From Clostridiales bacterium (lineage in GTDB: Bacteria > Bacillota > Clostridia > Lachnospirales > WQUN01), in assembly GCA_031287685.1 (NCBI GenBank), contig JAITSQ010000036.1:1-37917 (forward strand): a stretch of 37,917 nt of DNA, given 5' to 3'. Shown piece after piece: positions 1-8,491 of this stretch. How positions within the stretch are numbered: the first letter of the stretch is position 1; each line of letters opens with the position of its first letter. Position numbers and translations under genes: made by a program. The notes beneath the pieces were generated by a model. It worked only from the letters and a program-made list of their open reading frames with translations. It had not been told where the DNA came from and did not search any database.

Positions 1-99
1 GCTGCCGTAGTCGGCTATGACCTTGACGGCGATTGCCGTGATGAGCAGAATGGCTAAAAATACTGATATTCGTTTTTTTCGTTTTTTGAGCGGCGACAT
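1..99 (-). CDS. N-terminal end of a membrane-anchored or secreted protein (cut by window edge)
   Basis: Only the first 33 codons are inside the window; the gene continues past the left edge. The start ATG is at 97-99 read leftwards, and a strong GGAGGTG ribosome binding site sits just upstream. The visible peptide starts MSPLKKRKKR, a basic stretch, followed by about 16 hydrophobic residues (ISVFLAILLITAIAVKVI). That is the layout of a signal peptide or signal anchor, so the product is probably exported or membrane-tethered. The family cannot be identified from this much sequence. It is transcribed away from the sulfate operon. Confidence 0.6.
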   Translation of the reverse strand, partial: MSPLKKRKKRISVFLAILLITAIAVKVIADYGS

Positions 100-174
100 A
101 AACACCTCCGGGTGGGAAAATTGGCATAAAAAAAGGGGCGGTTAGCTATCTAATAACACGTTAGTGACAAGAAA

Positions 175-208
175 AGCGGGAAAGCCCGAAAAATAGGGCT
201 TTCCCGCT
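175..208. terminator. Perfect 13-bp hairpin
   Basis: Arms 175-187 and 196-208 are exact inverted repeats (AGCGGGAAAGCCC) around an 8-nt loop. Read leftwards, the stem is followed by TTTTCTT, so it would work best as a minus-strand terminator. The only feature upstream in that direction is the eroded tex region. It may insulate the left-edge gene from read-through. Confidence 0.45.
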
Positions 209-423
209 AATGCTTTAATATTACATATATTACAGCATAGACCGGGAAGACGGCGCGGAGGACGCGCGTAACGCCTTAATTATCATTCATAAACAAGCCC
301 TGCGGTTGGGCGCATGGCAGAGGGAATGGTAAGACTCGCGCTGTCTGCCGGCAGCCCGAAAAGCCGCGAAAAATCCGGCTTTGCCGCTATGCTGAAAAAC
401 TGCGCCGAAACCGCCCGGTTGGG

Positions 424-1043
424 GCTCTGGACGATGCGCGGTCGATAAGCCCGCAAGACCGAGGTTTTGCAGCTTATCGACGAGCAAGGCAAATTTCCGC
501 CCGAACCGCGGGCGGAAATTGAGCGGGCGCTTCTTTGGCAACGCGTGGAGAATTTGTACAAGCCATAAGTAAGAAGAAACGCGCCACGCGAGCTTCCAAG
601 GCTCGCGACGCCGGGCTTGAATCGCTGGCGGCACCCTATGTTAATGAATAAAAGGGCTTCGCCAACGCCGGAAGGGCGCCATAGTCAGCGAAGCCGCCAA
701 TAAAGACGAGAAAACCGTCTGCGAGATATACCGCGATTTCAGCGAGCCTATCGCGAAAATCCCGAATCATCGCGTTTTAGCGATAAACCGCGGGGAGAAG
801 GAGGGCAAGCTGAAGGTTAAGGTGCAGACAGGCGCGGATTTGGCGGTTAAATTGCTGGCGGAACGTGCCCTCAAGGAACCGGACATCTTCACGGAGCTGA
901 TTCAATCAACCTTGGCGGACAGCCGCAAGCGGCTGATAGCGGGCTATATATGGCGGGAATCGGCGTGGCTGCGGCTAAAAATATCGTGGAGTACCGAGAG
1001 GAAAACGGCGCGTTCCTTTATAGAAAAGGCGTTTGAAAACTGT
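424..1043 (+). pseudogene. tex: Eroded tex (S1/HhH RNA-binding transcription accessory protein) pseudogene
   Basis: No long frame is open here, but translating the plus strand in shifting frames gives successive segments of a Tex protein in the right order. Around 461-545 it reads EVLQLIDEQGKFPPE and RVENLYKP, the N-terminal helical domain. Around 570-630 it reads KKKRATRASKARDAG and GLESLAAPYVNE. Around 670-820 it reads IYRDFSEPIAKIPNHRVLA then INRGEKEGKLKV. Around 910-945 it reads LADSRKRLIA, and around 955-1035 AKNIVEYREENGAF, the helix-hairpin-helix region. Stops, frameshifts and large internal deletions separate the pieces; a full Tex is over 700 residues, so most of the gene including the S1 end is gone. 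The assignment rests on recalled family motifs. The nearby plus-strand ORF at 822-1214 overlaps this remnant in part and is not a gene in its own right. Confidence 0.7.
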
Positions 1044-1172
1044 TCATCCATCGCTCAAAACGTAAAAATCGTGCCTGAAAGAAATCCGAACGCACAGAAA
1101 GCCCGGCTTCACAGATTCAAAATGCCCTTTATAGCGGGTTTTGATTTACGAAAACGATTGCGCATTTTCCTC

Positions 1173-1201
1173 TTGCGTTTTGAAGGGCAATCCAGTATAC
1201 T
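1173..1201 (+). promoter_or_regulatory. Sigma-A promoter of the sulfate transport operon
   Basis: A TTGCGT -35 box (1173-1178) and a TATACT -10 box (1196-1201) are separated by exactly 17 bases. Transcription would start near 1208, about 60 bases before the first gene of the sulfate transporter. Confidence 0.6.
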
Positions 1202-1212
1202 GAAAATGTATT

Positions 1213-1236
1213 AAACATATATGTTTACATATATGA
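1213..1236. promoter_or_regulatory. Palindromic operator candidate at the sulfate promoter start site
   Basis: AAACATATATGTTT (1213-1226) is a perfect 14-base palindrome. It is followed at once by a second CATATATG core (1228-1235). The pair lies just downstream of the -10 box, over the expected start of transcription, where a bound repressor would block it. The regulator is unknown; it should respond to sulfur status. Confidence 0.45.
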
Positions 1237-1270
1237 AAACAAGGCGTTTGCTTTGAGAGGGGCAATTTCC

Positions 1271-2380
1271 ATGAAAAAATCTATTCTGAGCAAGACGACC
1301 GCCGCCGCGCTTGGCGCGTTTCTTTTAATCGCGGCGCTTCCCGGATGCTCAGGCGGCGGCGCGGTCAACACCAGCGGCAATACCGCCTCCGCGGACGCGT
1401 CAAACCCAACTCCGGCGGGGGCCGCGAAAGAACCCGCCGCCGCGCCCAAAAGCGTGTCCATCACTAACGTATCCTATGACCCGACCCGCGAGTTATATGA
1501 GCGGTACAATAAACTTTTCCAGGAATACTGGCTTAAGGAAAAAGGGCAGGAGGTCGAAATCACCCAGTCCCACGGCGGTTCAGGCAAGCAGGCGCGCAGC
1601 GTTATAGAGGGCAACGAGGCCGACGTCGTTACGCTTGCCCTTGAGGGCGACGTGGACGAGATACGCAAAGCCGGACTGATTGACGAGGGTTGGGTGAAAC
1701 GCCTTGATAAGGAAAGCGCGCCCTACACCTCCACAATCGTTTTCTTGGTGCGCAAGGGCAATCCTAAGAACATAAAGGACTGGGACGACATCGTAAAATC
1801 CGGCATAGAGGTTATCACGCCCGACCCCAAAAGCTCCGGCGGGGCGCGCTGGAATTTCTTGGCCGCGTGGGCGTTTTCCAATCAGCAAAACGGCGGCGAT
1901 GAAGAAAAAAACAAGGAATTTATGAAGGCGCTGTACTCCAACGTGACGGTGCTTGACTCCGGCGCGCGCGGCTCCACCACCACCTTTGTCGAAAACGGGC
2001 AGGGCGATGTGCTTTTGGCTTGGGAGAACGAAGCGTTCCTTTCCCAAAAAGAGCATCCCGGGGATTTTGAGATTGTGACACCGTCTTTGAGCATTTTAGC
2101 CCAGCCCTCGGTTGCGGTGGTGGACGCCAATGTGAAAAAGCACGGCACGGAGGAAGTCGCCACAGCGTACTTACAGTACCTGTACTCTGACGAGGCTCAG
2201 CGTTTGGAGGGGCAAAACGACTACCGCCCTTCAAATCCGGATATTTTGAAGGAATTTGGCGACACTTTCGACCTGAATATCAAGCTTGTCAACATCGACG
2301 ACGATTTTGGCGGCTGGGAAGCCGCCACGGAGAAATTTTTCGCCGACGGAGCTATTTTCGACCAGATTTACAAGAGGTAA
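1271..2380 (+). CDS. sbp: Sulfate ABC transporter substrate-binding lipoprotein
   Basis: This is the extracellular sulfate (or thiosulfate) receptor of an ABC importer, about 369 residues. The start at 1271 is preferred over an in-frame start at 1253 because the AGAGGGG ribosome binding site (1256-1262) lies between them and a lipoprotein signal begins right at 1271. The signal peptide ends in a lipobox (LPGC, Cys near residue 26), followed by a low-complexity Ala/Gly/Pro linker typical of tethered receptors. The mature part shows the Sbp/CysP pattern: [20 protein letters not shown] near its start, then [26 protein letters not shown] and [16 protein letters not shown]. The permease and ATPase genes follow in the same direction, which supports sulfate uptake. 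Sulfate versus thiosulfate preference cannot be decided from sequence. Confidence 0.92.
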   Translation: MKKSILSKTTAAALGAFLLIAALPGCSGGGAVNTSGNTASADASNPTPAGAAKEPAAAPKSVSITNVSYDPTRELYERYNKLFQEYWLKEKGQEVEITQSHGGSGKQARSVIEGNEADVVTLALEGDVDEIRKAGLIDEGWVKRLDKESAPYTSTIVFLVRKGNPKNIKDWDDIVKSGIEVITPDPKSSGGARWNFLAAWAFSNQQNGGDEEKNKEFMKALYSNVTVLDSGARGSTTTFVENGQGDVLLAWENEAFLSQKEHPGDFEIVTPSLSILAQPSVAVVDANVKKHGTEEVATAYLQYLYSDEAQRLEGQNDYRPSNPDILKEFGDTFDLNIKLVNIDDDFGGWEAATEKFFADGAIFDQIYKR

Positions 2381-2422
2381 AACGGAACCGCTATAAGGAT
2401 TTACGGAAGGGGGGATTTTCGC

Positions 2423-3274
2423 GTGTCAGGCTTGAAAGCTCCGTTTAGACGGCGCGGAAACAATGTCATACCCGGGTTCGGGCTTTCGATGGGCGTAACG
2501 CTGACCATGCTCAGTCTGATTGTTCTTATCCCTCTCGCGTCTGTTTTGTTAGTATTGAGGGACTATTCCTTCGCGGAATTCTGGAGAGTCGTGGCGGATA
2601 AGCAAACCCTCGCCACATATAGAATCAGCCTCTCCTGCGCGGGGATAGCCGCCTGTGTCAATGTCGTTTTCGGGGTTTTGCTGGCGTGGGTTATTACCCG
2701 CTATAAATTCCCGGGCAGGCGGATTTTGGACGGCCTGATTGAGCTGCCCTTCGCGCTCCCCACGGCTGTGGCCGGAATAGCGCTGACGACTCTCTATTCC
2801 GACAAGGGCTGGATTGGTTCTTTGTTTGACAAAATCGGCGTGAAAATTTCCTATACCACAAAAGGGATTACGATTGCCATGATTTTCATCGGAATCCCCT
2901 TTGTGGTTCGTTCCATTCAGCCGGTGCTGGAAAAGCTTGACCCTCAGTATGAGGAGGCCGCCGCCGTGCTGGGCGCCGGGCGCGCGGAGACCTTCTTCCG
3001 CGTGGTGCTTCCCGAGCTTCTGCCCGCCGCGCTCACCGGTTTTGCCCTGGCTTTCGCGCGTTCCGTCGGAGAGTACGGCAGCGTGGTGTTTATCGCCGGG
3101 AATATACCTTATAAAACGCAAATTACGCCGCTGATTATTATGAATAAGCTGGAGCAGTTTAATTACCCCGCGGCGACCTCCATCGCTCTGGTGATGATTG
3201 TTTTCTCTTTCCTCGTTTTATTCGGGATTAACCTTTTGCAGTCTAAAATAAATAAAATCGCGAGGGGGAGCTGA
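2423..3274 (+). CDS. cysT: Sulfate ABC transporter permease CysT (CysU)
   Basis: One of the two membrane subunits of the sulfate importer, 283 residues with about six hydrophobic segments. It starts with GTG at 2423 behind a GGAAGGGGGG ribosome binding site. The cytoplasmic coupling loop that contacts the ATPase is clear around residues 176-200 (EEAAAVLGAGRAETFFRVV, then LPELLPA). Other CysT signatures are IELPFALPTAVAGIALTTLY and the FARSVGEYGSVVFIAGN segment near the C-terminus. The next permease gene begins two bases after its stop, so the subunits are probably made in equal amounts. Confidence 0.93.
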   Translation: MSGLKAPFRRRGNNVIPGFGLSMGVTLTMLSLIVLIPLASVLLVLRDYSFAEFWRVVADKQTLATYRISLSCAGIAACVNVVFGVLLAWVITRYKFPGRRILDGLIELPFALPTAVAGIALTTLYSDKGWIGSLFDKIGVKISYTTKGITIAMIFIGIPFVVRSIQPVLEKLDPQYEEAAAVLGAGRAETFFRVVLPELLPAALTGFALAFARSVGEYGSVVFIAGNIPYKTQITPLIIMNKLEQFNYPAATSIALVMIVFSFLVLFGINLLQSKINKIARGS

Positions 3275-3276
3275 GG

Positions 3277-4086
3277 TTGCGCTCAAAAACGCTTCAAATT
3301 TTTCTGATTTTACTGGGCGTTTTGTTCGTCGCCCTTATGCTGCTTCTGCCGCTTGCCACGGTCCTGGCCTACGCCCTGCGGCAAGGGTGGAGGATTTTCG
3401 CCGCTGCCATAACCGACAATTACGCGGTAAAAGCGCTGAATTTAACCTTGCTCGCCGCCGGAATCACCCTGGTGGTCAACACCACCTTCGGTATTTTCGC
3501 CGCGTGGGCCATCACCAAATTTCGCTTTCGCGGAAAACAGGCGCTTACCACCTTGATAGACATACCGTTTTCAATTTCGCCAATCATAGCGGGACTTGTG
3601 TTTATCCTGATATTCGGGCGTATAGGCTGGGCTTATCCGCTGCTGGAGGCGTGGAAGGTTAAAATTGTGTTCGCCGTTCCGGGAATTGTGCTGGCGACTA
3701 TTTTTGTTACGTTTCCGTTTGTTTCACGCGCTCTGATTCCCTTGATGCAGTCCCAGGGCAGCGACGAGGAGGAAGCGGCGGCGCTTATGGGCGCCAAAGG
3801 GCTTGAAATATTCCGCAAAATCACCTTTCCGCATATCAAATGGGGATTGCTGTACGGCGTCATTCTCTGCACCGCCCGCGCCCTCGGGGAATTTGGCGCG
3901 GTGTCGGTGGTGTCAGGGCATCTGCGCGGAAAAACCAATACCCTGCCGCTCCATGTGGAGATACTGTTCAGCGAGTTCAGACTGACGGCGGCTTTCGCCG
4001 TGGCCTCCGTTTTGGTGGTAATCGCGGTTATCATACTAATTCTTCGGAATATTGTCGAATACCGCCTGAAGAAAGAGGAGGAGTAA
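3277..4086 (+). CDS. cysW: Sulfate ABC transporter permease CysW
   Basis: The second membrane subunit of the sulfate importer, 269 residues, paralogous to CysT. The start is a TTG at 3277, two bases after the cysT stop, which suggests translational coupling. The EAA coupling loop is at about residues 163-190 ([19 protein letters not shown], then [10 protein letters not shown]). The family segments [20 protein letters not shown] and [20 protein letters not shown] are present. It forms the heterodimeric pore with CysT; CysA docks on the cytoplasmic side. Confidence 0.93.
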   Translation: MRSKTLQIFLILLGVLFVALMLLLPLATVLAYALRQGWRIFAAAITDNYAVKALNLTLLAAGITLVVNTTFGIFAAWAITKFRFRGKQALTTLIDIPFSISPIIAGLVFILIFGRIGWAYPLLEAWKVKIVFAVPGIVLATIFVTFPFVSRALIPLMQSQGSDEEEAAALMGAKGLEIFRKITFPHIKWGLLYGVILCTARALGEFGAVSVVSGHLRGKTNTLPLHVEILFSEFRLTAAFAVASVLVVIAVIILILRNIVEYRLKKEEE

Positions 4087-4087
4087 A

Positions 4088-5146
4088 ATGTATGTTGAAT
4101 TGAAAAACCTCAATAAACGTTTCGGCGGCTTTCAGGCGTCAGACAATATAAGTTTCGGCATAGAAAAGGGGAAATTAATCGGCTTGCTCGGCCCCTCCGG
4201 CAGCGGCAAGACGACGATCCTGCGAATGATAGCCGGGCTTGAAACGCCGGATTCAGGAGATATTTTTATCGCCGGGGACAGGGTAAACGATTTGCCCGCC
4301 GCCAAGCGCGGAATCGGCTTTGTGTTTCAAAATTACGCCCTCTTTCGCTATATGACGGTTTTTGACAATATCGCCTTTGGGCTGACGGTGCAGAAAAGAG
4401 ACAAGGAATACATCCGAGGCCGCGTGAGCGAGCTGATTAAGCTTATAGGGCTTGAGAAAATGGAAAAACGCCATCCCCATCAGCTTTCCGGCGGGCAAAG
4501 ACAGCGCGTGGCGTTTGCGCGCGCCTTAGCCCCCAATCCGCATTTATTGCTCTTAGACGAGCCCTTTGCGGCAATCGACGCCAAGGTGCGGAAGGAATTG
4601 CGTTCCTGGCTTCGAGAGACGATTAACAAGGTCGGGATTACGAGTATTTTTGTCACTCACGACCAGGAGGAAGCGGTGGAGGTTGCCGACGAGATAATAA
4701 TCACCAACAGCGGGCGCGTGGAGCAAGTCGGAACGCCTATAGAAATCTATAAAAACCCTAAAACCCACTTTGCGGCAAAGTTTATCGGCGAATCTATTAC
4801 ACTCGCGGATTATGACAAACTGCATGGCTTTGAGAAGGTCAAAGGCTTTGACCGCGCCGTTCTGCGCCCGGAGTTCGTTCATATTACAAAAGTCCAAAAA
4901 GAATTGTATCCTCACGCGTCCCAGCGGGGAATCGTGGAAAATATTTTCTTCAAGGGAAACACGCTGGAGCTGCGCGTGGACTTAGGCGGGCAGAAAATAA
5001 CCGCGTACCAATCGCTGGACGACGCCTCCTTCTCTGTGGGCGAGGAAGTCAGCGTGTTAATTTACCGTCTGTATTTGCTTGGCGAAAACGAAGTGCGGCT
5101 GGAGGAAAACCACTCCATTAAAAGCGAGGGCAGCTTCTTTATCTGA
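4088..5146 (+). CDS. cysA: Sulfate ABC transporter ATP-binding protein CysA
   Basis: The ATPase that powers the importer, 352 residues. Walker A GPSGSGKT is at residues 35-42, the signature LSGGQRQR near 132-139, Walker B LLLLDEP near 153-159, and the switch histidine in FVTHDQEEA near 188-196. The C-terminal 110 residues form the extra regulatory TOBE-type domain expected of CysA/MalK-type ATPases. The gene starts one base after the cysW stop, and its own stop overlaps the next start (TGATG), so the chelatase behind it is part of the same operon. Confidence 0.94.
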   Translation: MYVELKNLNKRFGGFQASDNISFGIEKGKLIGLLGPSGSGKTTILRMIAGLETPDSGDIFIAGDRVNDLPAAKRGIGFVFQNYALFRYMTVFDNIAFGLTVQKRDKEYIRGRVSELIKLIGLEKMEKRHPHQLSGGQRQRVAFARALAPNPHLLLLDEPFAAIDAKVRKELRSWLRETINKVGITSIFVTHDQEEAVEVADEIIITNSGRVEQVGTPIEIYKNPKTHFAAKFIGESITLADYDKLHGFEKVKGFDRAVLRPEFVHITKVQKELYPHASQRGIVENIFFKGNTLELRVDLGGQKITAYQSLDDASFSVGEEVSVLIYRLYLLGENEVRLEENHSIKSEGSFFI

Positions 5147-5814
5147 TGAACATATATTTGATTGGAGCGGGGGATATTTCGGCCCTCGCGGCCGACGCCG
5201 CCGAGCGGTTTCCGGAAAGCGCGGTATGGGCGGCAAAAGCCCTGCCGAAAGGAATAGAATTTACAGATAACCACATAGTGCAGCCTGTTTATCTTTTGCC
5301 CGGGATAAAATATGAGCAATTGCTCCGGGAGGCCTTGGCTTATTCCGGCGGAGTCACGCTCGGCGAGCCGCTTCTGCGGGATGAAGCCGCTGTTAACCGG
5401 CTCGCGGGCATACTCTCGGCGGAATATGGAAATCAAAACGCCTTGTTTGTCGGCCACGGCACAAATCACTCGTCGGGGCGGCTGTATCGCGAATTGGGGG
5501 AAGCGCTGCGCCGCGAGAGCGGCGGGCGTTTCTTTTTGAGCGTGCTTGACGAAGATTTCACCGCCGCGAGGGAATGGATTGCCGAAAACAAAATTGACAA
5601 AACTCTCCTCGTCCCGCTGATGATAAGCATGGGGCGGCACGCCGAAAATGAAATTATAGGCCGAGGCGGGGAAAGCATACGCTCACGGCTTGAGGCGGCG
5701 GGCGTTGAAACGGTTTGCGTCGCCAAGGGTCTGATTGATTATCCCGCCGTGCGGGAGGTGTTTATTGATAATATAGCAAGTCAGCTTAAGTCAGCGCTCC
5801 TTGCTGATTTTTAA
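5146..5814 (+). CDS. cbiK: CbiK-type sirohydrochlorin chelatase, probably for siroheme
   Basis: A 222-residue protein resembling the CbiK class of sirohydrochlorin metal chelatases, which insert Co or Fe into the tetrapyrrole. The two metal-site histidines of the family are recognisable in LFVGHGTNHSS (around residue 104) and PLMISMGRHAENE (around residues 155-168). The following KGLIDYPAVREVF segment is also typical. The N-terminal third is poorly conserved against what I recall of CbiK. Its start overlaps the cysA stop, so it is co-transcribed with sulfate uptake. Because the locus also encodes a siroheme-dependent sulfite reductase and an iron-type transporter, ferrochelation to siroheme is the likelier role here than cobalamin synthesis. 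No other siroheme gene is in the window. Confidence 0.72.
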   Translation: MNIYLIGAGDISALAADAAERFPESAVWAAKALPKGIEFTDNHIVQPVYLLPGIKYEQLLREALAYSGGVTLGEPLLRDEAAVNRLAGILSAEYGNQNALFVGHGTNHSSGRLYRELGEALRRESGGRFFLSVLDEDFTAAREWIAENKIDKTLLVPLMISMGRHAENEIIGRGGESIRSRLEAAGVETVCVAKGLIDYPAVREVFIDNIASQLKSALLADF

Positions 5815-6566
5815 AGCTGCCCCGCCTTTGAAAAAACAATTTGCGGATACTTACTGATTTTCACGCCAAACGCGTTTTCTATGGCGCCTGTTCTCAGAAT
5901 TTCCTCCGGACCGCCCGCCGCCAGCACTTCGCCGTTCTTCAGGACCGCCAGGCTGTCGGCGCGTTCCAGCGCCATATTTATGTCGTGCAATACCACCGCC
6001 ACCGCCTTTCCCTCCCGCTTCAGCAACTCCGTCAGCTCAATAAACTCAAGCTGATGGGCGATATCCAAATAAGCTGTCGGCTCGTCAAGCAAAGCGTGGC
6101 TTGTGTTTTGCGCCAAGGTCATGGCAATATAGGCCTTTTGCCGCTCACCGCCTGAAAGCCGGGGGAGCGCTTCGCGGCGTTTATGGAGTATCCCCGCTTT
6201 TTCCATCGCGGACTCGGTTACGGCTCTGTCCTCCGCGCGGTATACCCTCGGATAGCCAAGCCACGGAAAGCGTCCGTGCAAGACAAGGGCTTCCACAGAA
6301 ATATCAGGCGCGGTTCGGCTTTGGGGAAGATAAGAAATGGATTTCGCGGCCTCCGCTCGAGACAGACCGGACAGCGGCTTGCCGTCGATAAGGATTTCGC
6401 CGCCGGAGGGCTTCAGCTGTCCGCAGATGAGTTTTAACAGCGTGCTTTTCCCGCAGCCGTTGGCGCCGATTATAGCGGTGATTTTTCCGTTTGGTATGGT
6501 CAAGGATACATTTTTGGTAACCGCCGCGCGTCCGTAGCCGCCCGAAAGGTTGTTAAGCTCAATCAC
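5811..6566 (-). CDS. Metal-chelate (iron-siderophore or corrinoid) ABC transporter ATPase
   Basis: The ATPase of a FecCDE/BtuCDF-type importer, 251 residues. Walker A GANGCGKST is at residues 34-42, the signature LSGGERQKAYIAM near 137-149, and Walker B ALLDEPTAYLD near 155-165. The AYLD D-loop with SYLPQSR upstream is typical of FecE/FhuC/FepC-type ATPases. Its end overlaps the end of the convergent chelatase gene by four bases, and its start overlaps the permease stop by a few bases. The transported compound could be ferric siderophore, heme or corrinoid; the nearby chelatase makes iron plausible but does not prove it. Confidence 0.9.
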   Translation of the reverse strand: MIELNNLSGGYGRAAVTKNVSLTIPNGKITAIIGANGCGKSTLLKLICGQLKPSGGEILIDGKPLSGLSRAEAAKSISYLPQSRTAPDISVEALVLHGRFPWLGYPRVYRAEDRAVTESAMEKAGILHKRREALPRLSGGERQKAYIAMTLAQNTSHALLDEPTAYLDIAHQLEFIELTELLKREGKAVAVVLHDINMALERADSLAVLKNGEVLAAGGPEEILRTGAIENAFGVKISKYPQIVFSKAGQL

Positions 6567-7566
6567 GCCTCCTCCTCCTGTCCCTATATAACAGCCACAT
6601 AAACAACGGAACGCCTAAGTACGCGGCCAATACCCCCACGGGAAGCTCTCCCGGCGAGAAAAGCGTCCGGGCGGCGGTATCGCACAGCGTTAAAAAAGCC
6701 GCCCCCATAATCGCGGAGGTTCCGATAAACATTCTCTTGCCGCCGTTTGGCAAAAGCAATTTCGCCATGTGCGGCACTATCAGGCCGATAAAGCCCAAAA
6801 GCCCCGAAAAACTCACGGCGGCTCCCGCCAGAGCCGCCGCCAGCCCCAGGAACAAAAAACGAAACAGGCCCGCATTCAGCCCCAAGGCTCTGGCCGAGTC
6901 TTCGCCCAGACTTAATACGGAAAGCTCCCCGCCGAAAAACAACGCCGTCAGAAGGCCGATAGTTATGACCACCCCCGCCGGAAGAAGCTGTCTTATCGAA
7001 ACGCCCGCGAAGCCTCCCGTTTGAAAATCCCGAAGCCCCCGCAGAATATCGGGGTATAAGCTTAATAATGTGTTAATTCCGGCGGTCATAAGGCTTGAAA
7101 CGGCCACGCCTGACAGGATCAGCGTTGTTCGCGAGGCTCCCGCCGCTCTGGCGGCGCCGTAAACAAGCAGCACAGTCAGCAGCGCCCCAAGAAAAGCCGA
7201 AACCGGAACAGCCCAAAAAGCTCCCGGCAAAAGCGCCATAGCCGCCGCCGCGAATAGCCCGGCCCCCGCGTTTACGCCGATTATCCCCGGAGCGGCCAAG
7301 GGGTTCGAGAGTATTGTTTGAAGAATAACGCCGGAAACCGCCAGCGCCGCTCCCGCCATAGCTCCCGCCAGCAGGCGCGGGAGGCGGACATTTAGCATAA
7401 TTTGCCGCGCCGCGTCATTGGGGGAGCCGAACAAGCCCTGAAAAACCTCGGAGGGGGTGAGCCTGACCGCCCCCAGGTTCAAGGCCAGCGCGGCGGAGAA
7501 AATCAGCGCGGCAAGGCAAGCCAGCAATACGGCGCCGTTTTTTCCATTATCCATGCGATTACCCAT
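6559..7566 (-). CDS. Metal-chelate ABC transporter permease (FecCD family)
   Basis: A highly hydrophobic permease of about 331-335 residues with the FecCD/BtuC pattern: RLPRLLAGAMAGAALAVSG, LQTILSNPLAAPGIIGVNAG, FSGLLGFIGLIVPHMAK and a GELPVGVLAAYLGVPLF end. The frame stays open to 7590, but the extra N-terminal residues are not family-like. Starts at 7566 (MGNRMDN) or 7554 (MDNGKNG) fit better. Both lie around the stop of the receptor gene, so translation is probably coupled. It lies between its receptor and ATPase genes in one minus-strand operon. Confidence 0.88.
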   Translation of the reverse strand: MGNRMDNGKNGAVLLACLAALIFSAALALNLGAVRLTPSEVFQGLFGSPNDAARQIMLNVRLPRLLAGAMAGAALAVSGVILQTILSNPLAAPGIIGVNAGAGLFAAAAMALLPGAFWAVPVSAFLGALLTVLLVYGAARAAGASRTTLILSGVAVSSLMTAGINTLLSLYPDILRGLRDFQTGGFAGVSIRQLLPAGVVITIGLLTALFFGGELSVLSLGEDSARALGLNAGLFRFLFLGLAAALAGAAVSFSGLLGFIGLIVPHMAKLLLPNGGKRMFIGTSAIMGAAFLTLCDTAARTLFSPGELPVGVLAAYLGVPLFMWLLYRDRRRRRD

Positions 7567-8491
7567 ACAATTTATCCCACAGGTATTCATAGCTTTCCGC
7601 CCAGCGGTCGTTTGGCTTTTGGTGAAACAAATCTTTCGGAAGAAGAATATACCGGTTGTTTTTTACGGCGGACAGATTGCTCCACGCGGGGTCATTTTGC
7701 AAGGTTTCCTCCAGAAGCCGCCTGCTTTTGCTTTCATCTCCCATAGCCACGGCGAAAATAAAATCGGGATCCTCCTTAATAATTATTTCCATGCTCAAAT
7801 CCGCGAGCAAGCTTTCATTCGTATCCGCGATGTTTACACAGCCCATATCCTTTAACATAGCTCCCGCCATAGTGTCGCCGCCTCGCGCGGCTACTTTGCC
7901 CGCCCCGGCGCGGACGAGCAAGACCTTGGGGGAGGGCTTGTCCTTCGCCCTGCCGATAATCTCGTCAATATCGGCGCGAATCCGCTCTCCGTTCCGTTCG
8001 TATAAATCGCTTCGTCCGGTGAGGTCCGTGCAGATTTTGAGCATGGCGAGATAGTCGTCAAAAGTTTCCACCGAAAAGTAAGCCGCCGGAATTCCCGCCG
8101 ACGCGAGAGCCTCCTTCAGCTTAACCTCGGCGGGTATGTCGGCGGAAAGTATTATGAAGCTTGGCCGCAAGGCTAAAATCCGCTCCAGGCTCGGCTCGTG
8201 CAGACCGCCTATATCGGTCACGCCCTCTGTGCCGTCAGAAAAATTGTCCTCGAAAAAATCGCTCGTCGCGCCCAGAAGCTCTCCTCCGGCAAGTATCCAG
8301 ACCCGCGCGAAACTGCCGGAGCAAACGACGGTTCTGCCGCAGTCGGATACCGAAAGGTCATTTCCAAGGGCGTCGGTGAAGGAGGGGGCTTGTATTGGCT
8401 GTGAATCGGGGTTTTCCCTATTGCTCTTTCGCGAACAGGCCGGCAGCAAAACCATCAGGACGACAAGCGCGAGACAAAAAAGCTTCTTCAT
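7559..8491 (-). CDS. Metal-chelate ABC transporter substrate-binding lipoprotein
   Basis: The extracellular receptor of the importer, 310 residues. The signal peptide MKKLFCLALVVLMVLLPAC ends in a lipobox with the anchoring Cys at residue 19. The mature protein has the helical-backbone metal-receptor (FepB/BtuF/TroA-like) layout: DALGNDLSVSDCGRTVVCSG at the start, then DIGGLHEPSLERILALRPSF, and the C-terminal NLSAVKNNRYILLPKDLFHQ. Its ATG overlaps the stop of the LacI-type regulator (ATGA), so the regulator and transporter share a transcript. The ligand is not determinable from sequence. Confidence 0.88.
   Translation of the reverse strand: MKKLFCLALVVLMVLLPACSRKSNRENPDSQPIQAPSFTDALGNDLSVSDCGRTVVCSGSFARVWILAGGELLGATSDFFEDNFSDGTEGVTDIGGLHEPSLERILALRPSFIILSADIPAEVKLKEALASAGIPAAYFSVETFDDYLAMLKICTDLTGRSDLYERNGERIRADIDEIIGRAKDKPSPKVLLVRAGAGKVAARGGDTMAGAMLKDMGCVNIADTNESLLADLSMEIIIKEDPDFIFAVAMGDESKSRRLLEETLQNDPAWSNLSAVKNNRYILLPKDLFHQKPNDRWAESYEYLWDKLYG

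Noticed and set aside
822-1214. 130-residue plus-strand open frame before the sulfate operon
   Set aside because: Its first half matches a Tex segment (LADSRKRLIA) and the rest is out-of-frame relic; no homologous start or ribosome binding site.
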